The notes under the pieces are model-generated. The model had not been told where the DNA came from. It searched no databases and saw only the letters and a program-made list of their open reading frames with translations. The position numbers and the translations under genes were made by a program. DNA of 21,771 nt from JBDTGE01 sp050742975 (GTDB taxonomy: Bacteria; Actinomycetota; Actinomycetes; Mycobacteriales; Jatrophihabitantaceae). Location: positions 1-21,771 of the forward strand of contig JBOGDQ010000197.1 in the NCBI GenBank assembly GCA_050742975.1, given 5' to 3'. This document shows, piece after piece, positions 1 through 8,538 of this stretch. The first letter of the stretch is position 1. Each line of letters opens with the position of its first letter.

Positions 1-576
1 ATCCAGGTGCGCGGCTTCCTGGATGAAGACGGCATCGCCCCGGACTCGTGGACCGAGACGTACGCCGCCATCGAGCTGGGCGTGGACACCAGGCGCTGGG
101 CCGGCGTGCCGTTCTACCTGCGCACCGGCAAGCGGCTGCCGCGCAGGGTTACCGAGATCGCAGTGCTGTTCAAGAAGGCGCCGCACCTGCCGTTCAGCCA
201 GACCGACACCGAGGAGCTCGGGCACAACCAGCTCGTGATCAGGGTGCAGCCGGACGAGGGCGTCACGCTGAAGTTCGGCTCCAAGGTCCCGGGCTCGATG
301 ATGGAGGTTCGCGATGTCTCGATGGACTTCTTGTACGGCGAGGCGTTCACCGAGTCCTCGCCCGAGGCGTACGAGCGGCTGATCCTGGACGTGCTGCTCG
401 GCGACTCGACCCTGTTCCCGCGCAACGCGGAGGTCGAGGCGTCGTGGCGGGTGATCGATCCGCTGGAGCGGTTCTGGGCGACCCATCCGCCCCAGCTCTA
501 CCGGGCCGGTGAGTGGGGCCCGACCAAGGCCGACGACATGCTCAGCCGCGACGGCCGCACCTGGAGGCGTCCGTGA
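1..576 (+). CDS. zwf: Glucose-6-phosphate 1-dehydrogenase, C-terminal part (5' end outside window)
   Basis: Glucose-6-phosphate dehydrogenase oxidises glucose-6-phosphate to 6-phosphogluconolactone with NADP+, the first step of the oxidative pentose-phosphate pathway in the cytoplasm. The frame is open from base 1, so the gene enters from the left. About 191 C-terminal residues are visible. They include the family stretches GFLDEDGIAPDS, TETYAA, RRWAGVPFYLRTGKRLP and SSPEAYERLILDVLLGD, and the usual end near FWATHPPQLYRAGEWGP. The dinucleotide-binding N-terminus and the catalytic histidine region lie outside the window, so activity cannot be judged here. The stop codon overlaps the GTG start of opcA (GTGA, 573-576), indicating translational coupling. 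The identification is firm. Confidence 0.97.
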   Translation: MQVRGFLDEDGIAPDSWTETYAAIELGVDTRRWAGVPFYLRTGKRLPRRVTEIAVLFKKAPHLPFSQTDTEELGHNQLVIRVQPDEGVTLKFGSKVPGSMMEVRDVSMDFLYGEAFTESSPEAYERLILDVLLGDSTLFPRNAEVEASWRVIDPLERFWATHPPQLYRAGEWGPTKADDMLSRDGRTWRRP

Positions 577-1547
577 CGACGTTGTGGGATACGACGGGGA
601 CGGCGGTTGTGAAGGCGCTTGCGGCCGAGCGGCGCACGGGTGGCGGCGTCACGAGCGGGCTCGCGCTCACCCTCGTCGTCGTGCAGGACGAGAAGGACAC
701 CGCCGACGTCGAGGCCGCGGTACGGATCGCGGCGTCGCGGCACCCGATGCGCGTGCTCGCGGTCATCCGCCGGCAGATCGACGCGCCGGTCCCCCGCCTG
801 GACGCCGAGGTCGAGATCGGCGGGCGGTACGGCCCGGTCGAGTCGGTGGTGCTGCGGATGTACGGACGGCTGGCGCTGCACGCCGAGTCGGTGACCCTGC
901 CGCTGCTCGCGCCGGACGCGCCGGTGGTGGCCTGGTGGTACTCCGAGACACCGGAGACCATCGCGCACGACCCGCTCGGAGTGTTCGCCGATCGTCGCAT
1001 CACCAACGTGATCCGGGACGCCGACCCCTCCGCGTCGCTGCGCCAGCGGGCGGTCGACTACGCGCCCGGTGACACCGACCTGACCTGGACCGTGATCACG
1101 CCGTGGCGGGCGGCACTCGCCAGCGCATTCGACACCGTCCAGACACCGGCGAGCTCGGTCGTCGTGAAGGGCAATCCGGTCGATCCGTCGGCCCAACTGC
1201 TCGCGGGCTGGCTGTCCAGCCGGCTCGGGATCTACGTGCCGGTGGAGGCGGCCGAGGGCAAGTACATCTCCTCGGTCGAGCTGCAGTTCGGCGACGAGCA
1301 GCGCGTCAATCTGCGCAACGACGGGTACAAGCTCATCATGAGCCGGCCGGGCCAGATGGACACCATCGCGCCCTTCCCGAACCGCAGCACCGGCGACGTG
1401 CTGGCCGAGGAGCTGCGCCGGCTGGACGCGGACCAGCCCTACGCGCAGGCGCTCGGCGCGGTCACCGGGCACACCGACCTGAGCAGCCGCCCGGCGACGC
1501 GCACCCACATCTGGAACGACCCGGCGCTGGCCGCGCAGGAGGGCTGA
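573..1547 (+). CDS. opcA: Glucose-6-phosphate dehydrogenase assembly protein OpcA
   Basis: OpcA is the assembly or allosteric partner of glucose-6-phosphate dehydrogenase in cyanobacteria and actinobacteria and is almost always encoded next to zwf. The protein is 324 residues. Recognisable parts are MTTLWDTTGTAVVKALAAER at the N-terminus, the central PLLAPDAPVVAWWYSE stretch, and a C-terminal domain ending near LDADQPYAQAL. The reading frame is open further upstream to 513. GTG 573 is chosen because GGAGG lies at 563-567, five bases before it, and because this start overlaps the zwf stop and matches the family N-terminus. pgl follows after five bases, so zwf-opcA-pgl reads as one operon. No metal site or catalytic motif is expected, and none is seen. 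Confidence 0.95.
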   Translation: MTTLWDTTGTAVVKALAAERRTGGGVTSGLALTLVVVQDEKDTADVEAAVRIAASRHPMRVLAVIRRQIDAPVPRLDAEVEIGGRYGPVESVVLRMYGRLALHAESVTLPLLAPDAPVVAWWYSETPETIAHDPLGVFADRRITNVIRDADPSASLRQRAVDYAPGDTDLTWTVITPWRAALASAFDTVQTPASSVVVKGNPVDPSAQLLAGWLSSRLGIYVPVEAAEGKYISSVELQFGDEQRVNLRNDGYKLIMSRPGQMDTIAPFPNRSTGDVLAEELRRLDADQPYAQALGAVTGHTDLSSRPATRTHIWNDPALAAQEG

Positions 1548-1552
1548 TCATC

Positions 1553-2314
1553 ATGGCACGAGAGATCCAGATCGAGGCGACGGCCGATCAGCTCGCCGCG
1601 GCCGTAGCCGAGCAGTTGGTTCCCGCGCTCGAGCAGGCCCAGCGGGACCACGGCCGCGCTGCGCTCGCGCTGACGGCGGGCAGCATCATGGAGCGCGTGT
1701 GGGGCGCGCTCGCCGCCTCCGGTGCCGCCCGCGCGCTCGACTGGTCGCTGGTCGACGTGTTCTGGGGCGACGAGCGGTTCGTCGCGGCCGGCAGCGCGGA
1801 CCGCAACGACGTGCCGGCCGATCGGATCCTTTTCGATCATGCGCCGTTCGCCTCGGCCACCCGCTACCCGATGCCGGCCGCTGGCGGCGAGTACGGCGAC
1901 GACCTGGACGCCGCCGCAGCCGGTTACGCCGCCACGCTGCGCGGCGCGCGCCGTCCGGACGACAACGGCGCGGTGCCGTCCTTCGACGTCGTGCTGCTCG
2001 GCATCGGCCCGGACGGGCACTGCTGCTCGCTGTTCCCCGACCACCCCAGCTCCTCGGACGAGTCGGCGAGCATCATCGCGGTGCGCAACTCGCCCAAGCC
2101 GCCGCCGCTCCGCCTGTCGCTGAGCTTCGACGGGCTCAACACCGCGAACGAGATCTGGGTCGTGGCCAGCGGCGCGGGCAAGGCCGACGCCGCCGCGCGC
2201 GCGCTCGGCGGTGCGGACCGGACCGAGGTGCCGTCCGCGGGTGCGCAGGGCCGACTGCGCACGCTGTGGCTGCTCGACAGCGACGCGGCGAGCAACCTGC
2301 CGCCTGAGCTGTAG
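1553..2314 (+). CDS. pgl: 6-phosphogluconolactonase
   Basis: This enzyme hydrolyses 6-phosphogluconolactone to 6-phosphogluconate, the step after glucose-6-phosphate dehydrogenase. The protein is 253 residues, normal for the DevB/Pgl type. Family motifs are VFWGDERFV, with NDVPADRIL following, and LLGIGPDGHCCSLFPDHP, which carries the catalytic-loop DGH. The usual N-terminal phosphate-binding S-G-G-S-T loop appears here as ALTAGSIM, a mild departure. ATG 1553 is preceded by AGGAGG at 1537-1542, ten bases away, and lies six bases after the opcA stop codon. The same frame is open upstream to 1103, but that part overlaps opcA and is not coding. Third gene of the zwf-opcA-pgl operon. Confidence 0.95.
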   Translation: MAREIQIEATADQLAAAVAEQLVPALEQAQRDHGRAALALTAGSIMERVWGALAASGAARALDWSLVDVFWGDERFVAAGSADRNDVPADRILFDHAPFASATRYPMPAAGGEYGDDLDAAAAGYAATLRGARRPDDNGAVPSFDVVLLGIGPDGHCCSLFPDHPSSSDESASIIAVRNSPKPPPLRLSLSFDGLNTANEIWVVASGAGKADAAARALGGADRTEVPSAGAQGRLRTLWLLDSDAASNLPPEL

Positions 2315-2357
2315 CGCCGTTCGCAACCGGTTTGGCCGGGTGCGCGATGATGCCACG

Positions 2358-3638
2358 GTGATCAACGGCGCCCGAACACCTGTGGTGGGCCGGGTCGTCG
2401 AGTTGCTCGCGCCGGCCCGCCTCGGTGGCGGGTTCCGCTGGCTGATCGCCTCGTCCTGGGTCTCCAACCTCGGGGACGGGATCACCCTCGCGGCCGGGCC
2501 ATTGCTCGTCGCCTCGCAGACGCACAATGCATTCGCGGTGGCGATGGCGACGTTCCTGCAAAGACTGCCCTGGCTCTTCTTCGGGCTGTACGCGGGCGTG
2601 ATCGCCGACCGGGGGAACCGGCTGGCGATCGTGATCGTCACGAACGTCGTCCGCGCGGCCATCCTGATCCTGCTGGCGGCATCGATCCTCACCCATCGCG
2701 TCGACATCGGCGTGGTCCTCGGTGCGCTGTTCCTGTTCGGCGTCAACGAGGCGTTCGGGGACACCGCCACCGGCACGCTGCTGCCGATGCTCGTCGACAA
2801 GCGTGATTTGGGCATCGCCAACTCGCGACGCTACATCGGATTGATCGTGGTCAACCAGCTGGCCGGGCCGCCGGTGGGCGCCGCGCTGTTCGCCGCCGGG
2901 ATGGCGATCCCGTTCGTCAGTGAGACGGTCTGCGTCCTCGCCGGTGCCGTGCTCGTCTCGAGGGTCCGCCTGCCACCACACGGCGCCGGCCCCGAGCGCA
3001 GCCGGGTGCGCGACGAGGTCCGCGAGGGGCTGCAGTGGCTCTGGCAACACGCCGCGGTCCGCACCCTGGCGATCACGATCTTCACCTTCAACATCACCTA
3101 CGGCGCGGCGTGGTCGGTGCTCGTGCTGTACGCACGGGAGCGGCTGCACCTGGGTGCGGTCGGCTTCGGGCTGATCACAACGACGATGGCGTTCGGCGGG
3201 CTCGTCGGAAGTGTCGGTTACGGCTGGCTCGAGCGACACGTCCCGCTGGGCGTGATCATGCGCGGCGGTCTGATCATCGAGACGCTGACCCACCTGTGCC
3301 TGGCGCTGACCCGATGGGCCTGGCTGGCGCTCATCGTGTTCCTCGTCTTCGGCGCGCACGCGTTCATCTGGGGCACGACGTCCTCGGCCGTGCGCCAACG
3401 GGCCGTGCCGACCGAATTCCAGGGACGCGTCGGCAGCGTGTACCTGACCGGAGTGGTCGGCGGGATCGTCATAGGCTCGTTGATCGGCGGCGGCGTCGCG
3501 GCCGTATGGGGCATCGCGGCGCCGTTCTGGTTCGCGTTCGTCGGTTCGGCCGTCATCCTGGTGCTGATCTGGCGATCGTTGCTGCAGATCGCGCACACTG
3601 ACAGCGAGTTGCTCGCGTCCGAAGTCCAGACCGGCTGA
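2358..3638 (+). CDS. MFS transporter, EntS/macrolide-efflux-like
   Basis: Major facilitator superfamily membrane protein of about 426 residues, with repeated hydrophobic segments consistent with 12 helices. The opening RWLIASSWVSNLGDGITLAAGPLL and the following ATFLQRLPWLFFGLYAGVIADRGNR, with the MFS loop-2 motif ADRGNR, resemble the MFS_3 group that holds the enterobactin exporter EntS and macrolide-efflux pumps. The substrate cannot be read from sequence. The start is uncertain: the frame runs open from 2211 inside pgl, and GTG 2358, 2382 and 2385 are possible. 2358 is chosen because it gives a short cytoplasmic N-terminus and clears pgl, but no good ribosome-binding site precedes it. It is 43 bp downstream of pgl and may be read from that operon. 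It is not part of the usual pentose-phosphate cluster and looks like an insertion. Confidence 0.85.
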   Translation: MINGARTPVVGRVVELLAPARLGGGFRWLIASSWVSNLGDGITLAAGPLLVASQTHNAFAVAMATFLQRLPWLFFGLYAGVIADRGNRLAIVIVTNVVRAAILILLAASILTHRVDIGVVLGALFLFGVNEAFGDTATGTLLPMLVDKRDLGIANSRRYIGLIVVNQLAGPPVGAALFAAGMAIPFVSETVCVLAGAVLVSRVRLPPHGAGPERSRVRDEVREGLQWLWQHAAVRTLAITIFTFNITYGAAWSVLVLYARERLHLGAVGFGLITTTMAFGGLVGSVGYGWLERHVPLGVIMRGGLIIETLTHLCLALTRWAWLALIVFLVFGAHAFIWGTTSSAVRQRAVPTEFQGRVGSVYLTGVVGGIVIGSLIGGGVAAVWGIAAPFWFAFVGSAVILVLIWRSLLQIAHTDSELLASEVQTG

Positions 3639-3734
3639 GGAGGGAGCGCCGGCGCGGACGGCGAACCCGTGGCCATCCATGCAATGCCGCTTCGTCCCAA
3701 GTTCTACCGATACCTCTGAAGGAAGGTGACTCAG

Positions 3735-4010
3735 ATGCCGCGTACCCGCGAAGAGCTCGAACGAGCCGCCGACGAGGCCGAGTCTTGGCTGGACTCACTC
3801 GATCCCGGCACGACACCCGCGGAGGACCCGTCGGATCTGCGACGGATCGGCCTCGCGCTGCGAGCGCTAGCCGATGAGCAACGCGAAGTCGACGAGTCCG
3901 TGGCTGCTGCCCGCGCAAAAGGCAGGAGCTGGGCAGAGATCGGTTTGGTCCTTGGGATCTCACGTCAGTCGGCACGCGAGCGTTACGGTCAGCCGGTCGG
4001 CCGATCCTGA
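3735..4010 (+). CDS. Small helix-turn-helix protein of unknown role
   Basis: A 91-residue acidic, helix-rich protein. Residues about 59-86 carry AARAKGRSWAEIGLVLGISR followed by QSARERYG, a helix-turn-helix common in small actinobacterial proteins and similar to the recognition part of sigma-70 region 4 or MarR/Xre-like proteins. The N-terminal half (EELERAADEAESWLDSLDP) looks like an amphipathic helical region that could dimerise. ATG 3735 is favoured because AAGG at 3723-3726 sits eight bases upstream. GTG 3726 would overlap that site. It lies 96 bp after the MFS exporter on the same strand and converges on the RbpA-like gene. A regulatory role, perhaps of the exporter, is inference only, and no target can be named. 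Confidence 0.75.
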   Translation: MPRTREELERAADEAESWLDSLDPGTTPAEDPSDLRRIGLALRALADEQREVDESVAAARAKGRSWAEIGLVLGISRQSARERYGQPVGRS

Positions 4011-4050
4011 GCTGAGGGGTGCCGCCCTTACCTTGCCCGCGAGGGGCGAC

Positions 4051-4395
4051 TCAGTTCTCTCCGCGGCGGGCCTTGAGCTTGGCCAGCGCCTCTTCCAGGA
4101 TCGCGGCGCCGTCGGCGTCCGAGCGGCGTTCCTTCACGTAGGCTAGGTGCGTCTTGTACGGCTCGTTGCGCGGCGCGTTCGGCGGGGCCTCCGACTCGCG
4201 GCCGGCCGGGAAGCCGCAACGCGGACAGTCCCAGGTGTCGGGCAGCGCCGCGTCCAGGGCGAACGCGGGGCGGACCTCGTGGCCGTTCGCGCAGAAGAAC
4301 GACACGACCTGGCGCGGCGCGGACTCACCGCGCTCGCGCTCGCCCATCGGTCCGGCGCCAACTCGGCTGCCTCGAATGGCACTGCCACCAGCCAC
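4051..4395 (-). CDS. RbpA-family RNA polymerase-binding protein, secG-linked paralogue
   Basis: RbpA proteins bind actinobacterial RNA polymerase and its principal sigma factor and stabilise the open promoter complex. This 114-residue protein has the RbpA layout: an N-terminal tail (AIRGSRVGAGPMG), the APRQ entry to the core, and a small beta-barrel with two cysteine pairs (FFCANGH, and WDCPRCG) like the zinc-binding Streptomyces form. The C-terminal sigma-interacting part reads KTHLAYVKERRSDADG. It differs from classic RbpA, where that helix begins THWDM and follows a lysine-rich linker; here the linker is APPNAPRNEPY. This suggests the conserved secG-linked paralogue rather than the main RbpA. 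GTG 4395 has GGGAGA at 4401-4406, five bases away. Last gene of the gap-pgk-tpiA-secG cluster, 37 bp after secG. Confidence 0.9.
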   Translation of the reverse strand: MAGGSAIRGSRVGAGPMGERERGESAPRQVVSFFCANGHEVRPAFALDAALPDTWDCPRCGFPAGRESEAPPNAPRNEPYKTHLAYVKERRSDADGAAILEEALAKLKARRGEN

Positions 4396-4432
4396 GCGTG
4401 TCTCCCAGTCCTGTTTTCGTCGCCCGGCAGCG

Positions 4433-4672
4433 TCAGCCGGCGGTGTTCTTGTACAGCAGGCCTAGCCCGATGATGCAGATGCCCCAGACCAGGCCCGCGA
4501 TCACGGTCAGCCGGTCGAGGTTTCGCTCCACCACGGACGAGCCGGACAGGTTGGAGTAGAACGAGCCGCCGAGCATCGAGGACAGCCCGCCTCCCTTACC
4601 GCGGTGCAGCAGCACGAGCACGATCAACAGCAGGCTCGTGACGATCAGCACGATCGACAGGGTCAGGATCAT
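4433..4672 (-). CDS. secG: Protein translocase subunit SecG
   Basis: SecG is the small accessory subunit of the SecYEG protein-export channel in the cytoplasmic membrane. The protein is 79 residues, the usual size. Two hydrophobic segments (about residues 2-22 and 56-74) flank a glycine-rich cytoplasmic loop with the family stretch LHRGKGGGLSSMLGGSF. The loop ends in VVERNLDRLT, as in other actinobacterial SecG proteins. ATG 4672 is preceded by AGAGG at 4682-4686, nine bases upstream. It stands 53 bp after tpiA and 37 bp before the RbpA-like gene, the usual actinobacterial place for secG. Nothing unusual is seen. Confidence 0.96.
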   Translation of the reverse strand: MILTLSIVLIVTSLLLIVLVLLHRGKGGGLSSMLGGSFYSNLSGSSVVERNLDRLTVIAGLVWGICIIGLGLLYKNTAG

Positions 4673-4725
4673 CTTCGCAGGCCTCTAACTGGTCGTGGGC
4701 GTAACTGACACAGCTTACCCGGCGG

Positions 4726-5523
4726 CTACCGCGAACCCGGCGCTGCGCTCGCCGCCACGCAGATCGAGGCGAACTCGGCCCCGTCCAGGCTGGCCCCACC
4801 GACCAGCGCGCCGTCGATGTCCGGCTGGGAAAGGAGTTCAGCGGCGTTCGCCGCCTTGACCGAGCCGCCGTACAGGATCCGCACGCCGGCAGCCAGCGAC
4901 GGCGAGTACAGCTCGCCCAGCCTGGCCCGGATCGCCCCGCACACCTGCTGCGCGTCCTCCGGCGTGGCGACCTTGCCCGTCCCGATCGCCCACACCGGCT
5001 CGTACGCGATGACGATCGTCTCGGCCTGCTCGGCCGGCAGGCCGGCAAGCGCGCCGTCAAGCTGCGACGCGCAGTGTTCGAGATGCCTACCCTCGTCGCG
5101 CACCGGCAACGTCTCGCCCACGCAGAGGATCGGCGTGAGACCGTTGCGGAACGCCGCCACGATCTTGGCGTTGACCGTCGTGTCGTCCTCGCCGTGGTAC
5201 TCGCGCCGCTCGGAGTGACCCACGAGGACGAACGTGCAGCCGAGCTTGGCCAGCATCGGTCCGCCGATGTCGCCGGTGTAGGCGCCGGAGTCGTGCGGCG
5301 AGAGGTCCTGCCCGCCGTAGGTCAGCAGCAGCCGGTCGCCGTCCACGAGGGTCTGCACGCTGCGGATGTCGACGAACGGCGGGATGACCGTGACGTCGAC
5401 CTTCGCGTAGTGCTCCTCCTTGAGGCTGAAGGCGATCTTCTGCGTCAGGGCGATCGCCTCGAGGTGGTTCAGGTTCATCTTCCAGTTGCCGGCGATGAAG
5501 GGCTTGCGAGCAGGGCTTGCCAC
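4726..5523 (-). CDS. tpiA: Triosephosphate isomerase
   Basis: Triosephosphate isomerase interconverts dihydroxyacetone phosphate and glyceraldehyde-3-phosphate in glycolysis. The 265-residue protein is a full-length TIM barrel. Active-site residues are all present: Asn13 and Lys15 in GNWKMN, His103 in VGHSERR, and Glu175 in AYEPVWAIGTG, whose following residues form the flexible lid loop. The phosphate-binding YGGSVK and the late ALVGGASL stretch are intact. The GTG start at 5523 directly abuts the pgk stop codon with no intervening base, and GGAAGAGG within the end of pgk (5529-5536) lies five bases upstream, so translation is coupled to pgk. Confidence 0.98.
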   Translation of the reverse strand: MASPARKPFIAGNWKMNLNHLEAIALTQKIAFSLKEEHYAKVDVTVIPPFVDIRSVQTLVDGDRLLLTYGGQDLSPHDSGAYTGDIGGPMLAKLGCTFVLVGHSERREYHGEDDTTVNAKIVAAFRNGLTPILCVGETLPVRDEGRHLEHCASQLDGALAGLPAEQAETIVIAYEPVWAIGTGKVATPEDAQQVCGAIRARLGELYSPSLAAGVRILYGGSVKAANAAELLSQPDIDGALVGGASLDGAEFASICVAASAAPGSR

Positions 5524-6744
5524 TCAGACCTCTTCCAGGACGGCGACACCCGGGAGCGTCTTGCCCTCCAGGTACTCCAGCGACGCGCCACCGCCGGTCG
5601 AGATGTGCCCGAACGCGTTCACGTCCAGGCCCAGCGCGCGTACCGCGGCGGCCGAGTCGCCACCACCCACCACGGACAGCCCGTCCACCGCGGCGACCGC
5701 CTCGGCGACGCCCTTCGTCCCGGCCGCGAACGGCGTCGCCTCAAACACGCCCATCGGGCCGTTCCAGAAGACCGTCTTGGCCCCGGCCAGGACGTCCGCG
5801 AACGCGCGTACCGAGTCCGGGCCGATGTCCAGGCCCTTGCTACCCGGCGGGATCGCGTCGGCGGGCACGGTCTGGGTGGCCGCGTCGTCGCTGATCTCGT
5901 CCGCGACCACGATGTCCGTGGGCAGCACGATCTTGTCTGCCGCGTCGCGCAGGAACCGCTTGCACGTCTCGATCTGGTCCTGCTCCAGCAGCGAGTCACC
6001 CACCTCATGGCCCTGCGCCGCGAGGAAGGTGAAGCACATCCCGCCGCCGACGAGCAGCCGGTCCACCCTCGGCAGCAGTGCGTTGATCACGGCCAGCTTG
6101 TCGCTGACCTTCGAGCCGCCGAGCACCACCGCGTACGGGCGCGCCGCATCACCGGTGAGCTGCTGCAGCACCTCCAACTCGTCGCGGACGAGGTCGCCGA
6201 CGTAGTGCGGCAGCAGGGTTGCGACGTCGTACACCGATGCGTGCCTGCGGTGGACCGCGCCGAACGCGTCCTCGACGAATGCGCCACCCTCGTCCTCGCC
6301 GCCGGTGAGCAGCGCCAGGCAGCCGGCGAACTCCCGCCGCGCGGCGTCGTGCTTGCTCGTCTCAGCCGGGTTGAACCGGACGTTCTCGAGCAGCAGGATC
6401 TCGCCGTCCCGCAGGCCGGCCGCGAGCAGCCGCGCGCTCTCGCCGACGGTGTCCAGCGCGAACTCGACCGGGCGACCGAGCAGCTGGGCGAGCCGGTCGG
6501 CAACCGGGCTCAGGGAGTACGCCGGATCGGGCGCCCCTTTCGGCCGGCCGAGGTGCGCCGCCACGATGACGCGCGCGCCGTGGTCCAGCAGCTTGGTGAG
6601 GACGGGCAGCGACGCGCGAATGCGACCGTCGTCGGTCACCGTCCGTTCCTGTGCCGTGCCTGCAACTGGGACGTTGAGGTCCGAGCGGACCAGGATCCGC
6701 CGCCCCTTGACCCCGAGCTTGATCAGATCCTCGACGGTGCGCAT
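5524..6744 (-). CDS. pgk: Phosphoglycerate kinase
   Basis: Phosphoglycerate kinase transfers phosphate from 1,3-bisphosphoglycerate to ADP, the first ATP-yielding step of glycolysis. The 406-residue protein has the two-domain family pattern. The N-terminal substrate domain carries RSDLNVP (residues 20-26), AAHLGRPKG and LLLENVRFNP. The hinge and nucleotide domain carry VLGGSKVSDK, FWNGPMGVFE, VGGGDSAAAV and HISTGGGASLEYLEGKTLPG. ATG 6744 starts at the family N-terminus (MRTVEDLIKLGVKGRRILVR). The frame is open to 6807, but those codons overlap gap. Only five bases separate it from the gap stop codon, and no clear ribosome-binding site is seen, so coupling to gap translation is likely. tpiA follows immediately. 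Confidence 0.98.
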   Translation of the reverse strand: MRTVEDLIKLGVKGRRILVRSDLNVPVAGTAQERTVTDDGRIRASLPVLTKLLDHGARVIVAAHLGRPKGAPDPAYSLSPVADRLAQLLGRPVEFALDTVGESARLLAAGLRDGEILLLENVRFNPAETSKHDAARREFAGCLALLTGGEDEGGAFVEDAFGAVHRRHASVYDVATLLPHYVGDLVRDELEVLQQLTGDAARPYAVVLGGSKVSDKLAVINALLPRVDRLLVGGGMCFTFLAAQGHEVGDSLLEQDQIETCKRFLRDAADKIVLPTDIVVADEISDDAATQTVPADAIPPGSKGLDIGPDSVRAFADVLAGAKTVFWNGPMGVFEATPFAAGTKGVAEAVAAVDGLSVVGGGDSAAAVRALGLDVNAFGHISTGGGASLEYLEGKTLPGVAVLEEV

Positions 6745-6749
6745 GACTC

Positions 6750-7754
<1,005 letters not shown>

Positions 7755-7882
7755 TGCGTCTGCTCCCTGACTCTCTTGTTGCCCGGCTTATCGATTCGCG
7801 CGAACGGCCGCGACGCTGCGGCCCACACCCAAAACCCTATCCGGTGGGCGCCGGCCGCCGCCTGCCTGCTACCCACCAGCCG
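7755..7882 (-). other. Leader and likely promoter region of the gap operon
   Basis: A 128-bp gap between the toxin stop and the gap start. It includes the gap ribosome-binding site. Reading the minus strand, TAGGGT at 7839-7834 fits the actinobacterial TANNNT -10 pattern, but no good -35 hexamer lies 16-18 bp upstream, so the assignment is weak. It would give a leader of roughly 70 bases. A GT-rich patch (GGGTTTTGGG) lies just downstream of this hexamer. No RNA gene or riboswitch is recognised. Confidence 0.35.
7831..7877 (-). terminator. Weak hairpin after the toxin gene
   Basis: In the minus direction, GGTGGG (7877-7872) can pair with CCCACC (7848-7843) around a 23-base GC-rich loop that itself contains GCCGGC. 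A run of four T follows at 7834-7831. It starts six bases after the toxin stop codon. The stem is short and the T-run poor, so it may be a leaky terminator between the toxin-antitoxin pair and gap, or chance. Confidence 0.22.
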
Positions 7883-8200
7883 TCACGGCAACGCGAGGGC
7901 TACGCGTAGGCCGATGCCGACCGCGCGCATCGTGCTCGGGCCCAATGCGCCCATCGGCGCCGCCAATTCGTCCCGGTAGAGCTGAACGAGGTCGTCGCAC
8001 AAGACGAATCCGGTCAGCGGGTCCGACCCCGACAGCGGAACCACGGTTGGGATCGCGGCGTGTTTGCGCGTCGTGGTGATGCGCGCGGCGAGCACGGACT
8101 CAAGGTTGCGATTGCGGGCGTTGTTGCTGATGATCAACCACGGCTTCGGCCCATGCCCCAGATCGACGCGGAAGACCTGGCCACGCACCGGCGTAGTCAA
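7883..8200 (-). CDS. MazF/PemK-like mRNA-interferase toxin
   Basis: Likely ribosome-independent endoribonuclease toxin of a type II toxin-antitoxin pair. The protein is about 105 residues and has the MazF/PemK fold signature: RGQVFRVDLGHGPKPWLIISNNARN near the N-terminus, then LAARITTT and VVPLSG, and a late TGFVLCDDLVQLYRDEL strand. The start codon is ambiguous: TTG 8200 overlaps the antitoxin stop (TTGA, 8197-8200), while GTG 8188 would give MRGQVFRVDLG, the more usual family N-terminus. Neither has a ribosome-binding site, so translation is probably coupled to the antitoxin, which keeps toxin output below antitoxin. It sits between whiA and gap in a normally conserved cluster, suggesting acquisition. 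RNA cleavage specificity cannot be predicted. Confidence 0.85.
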   Translation of the reverse strand: MTTPVRGQVFRVDLGHGPKPWLIISNNARNRNLESVLAARITTTRKHAAIPTVVPLSGSDPLTGFVLCDDLVQLYRDELAAPMGALGPSTMRAVGIGLRVALALP

Positions 8201-8508
8201 CGCGCGTGGGCGCGCTCGGTGCGCTTGACATAGCGAGCACGCGCCGCGCGAGATTCGGCCGCGCCGGCATCGATCTCAACGGCGAACTGCGCGTACGCCG
8301 CATCCAGGACCTTCTCGGCCAGCGACTCGGCCCCCGCCCGCACGAGTAGGCGTAGCAGCGCGGCCTCCGAGTTCGATTCGCCGAGTGTGAGCCCACGCTG
8401 CTCGGCCCAGGCACGCAACGCGCTGTTCTCATGGCTGCCCGCCTCGGCGAACGCCTGCACCACTTGCTCGTCCTCGTCGTCGAGTGTGACGCTCAGTCGC
8501 TTCGTCAT
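8197..8508 (-). CDS. Antitoxin of the MazF-like pair, ribbon-helix-helix type
   Basis: A 103-residue protein directly upstream of, and overlapping, the MazF-like toxin. The N-terminus TKRLSVTLDDEDEQVVQAFA looks like a ribbon-helix-helix (CopG/MetJ-type) beta strand and first helix that would bind DNA as a dimer. The middle is helical, and the end (ARARYVKRTERAHAR) is basic, the part that in such antitoxins usually wraps the toxin. The frame is open up to 8667 inside whiA, but those residues look non-coding. ATG 8508 is chosen from the ribbon-helix-helix boundary. In-frame ATGs at 8532 and 8517 arise from repeat units upstream and are less likely. No ribosome-binding site precedes it, consistent with a leaderless message. 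Autoregulation through the flanking repeats is inferred. Confidence 0.8.
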   Translation of the reverse strand: MTKRLSVTLDDEDEQVVQAFAEAGSHENSALRAWAEQRGLTLGESNSEAALLRLLVRAGAESLAEKVLDAAYAQFAVEIDAGAAESRAARARYVKRTERAHAR

Positions 8509-8538
8509 GCACCACATACTACACCACGTCATGCACCA
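8503..8538 (-). repeat. Three tandem 12-bp repeats over the antitoxin start
   Basis: On the minus strand the three units are TGGTGCATGACG (8538-8527), TGGTGTAGTATG (8526-8515) and TGGTGCATGACG (8514-8503). The outer two are identical, and the middle matches them at 8 of 12 positions. The last unit contains the antitoxin ATG, and the middle one contains the candidate -10. Spacing close to one helical turn suits cooperative ribbon-helix-helix binding, so an autoregulatory operator is plausible. Confidence 0.8.

Noticed and set aside
498..1508. Open frame of 336 codons on the - strand opposite opcA
   Set aside because: opcA is well supported by family sequence and ribosome-binding site; the antisense translation is a GC artefact.
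2136..3680. Open frame of 514 codons on the - strand opposite the MFS exporter
   Set aside because: It is a compositional shadow rich in Arg, Asp, Gln and His; the + strand frame has clear membrane helices and MFS motifs.
4011..4050. Possible bidirectional terminator between the helix-turn-helix and RbpA-like genes
   Set aside because: Only four-base GC stems can be drawn and there is no T-run on either strand, too weak to list.
8503..8538. Possible small CRISPR-like array
   Set aside because: Units are only 12 bp, abut without spacers and number three, so this is an operator-type tandem repeat.
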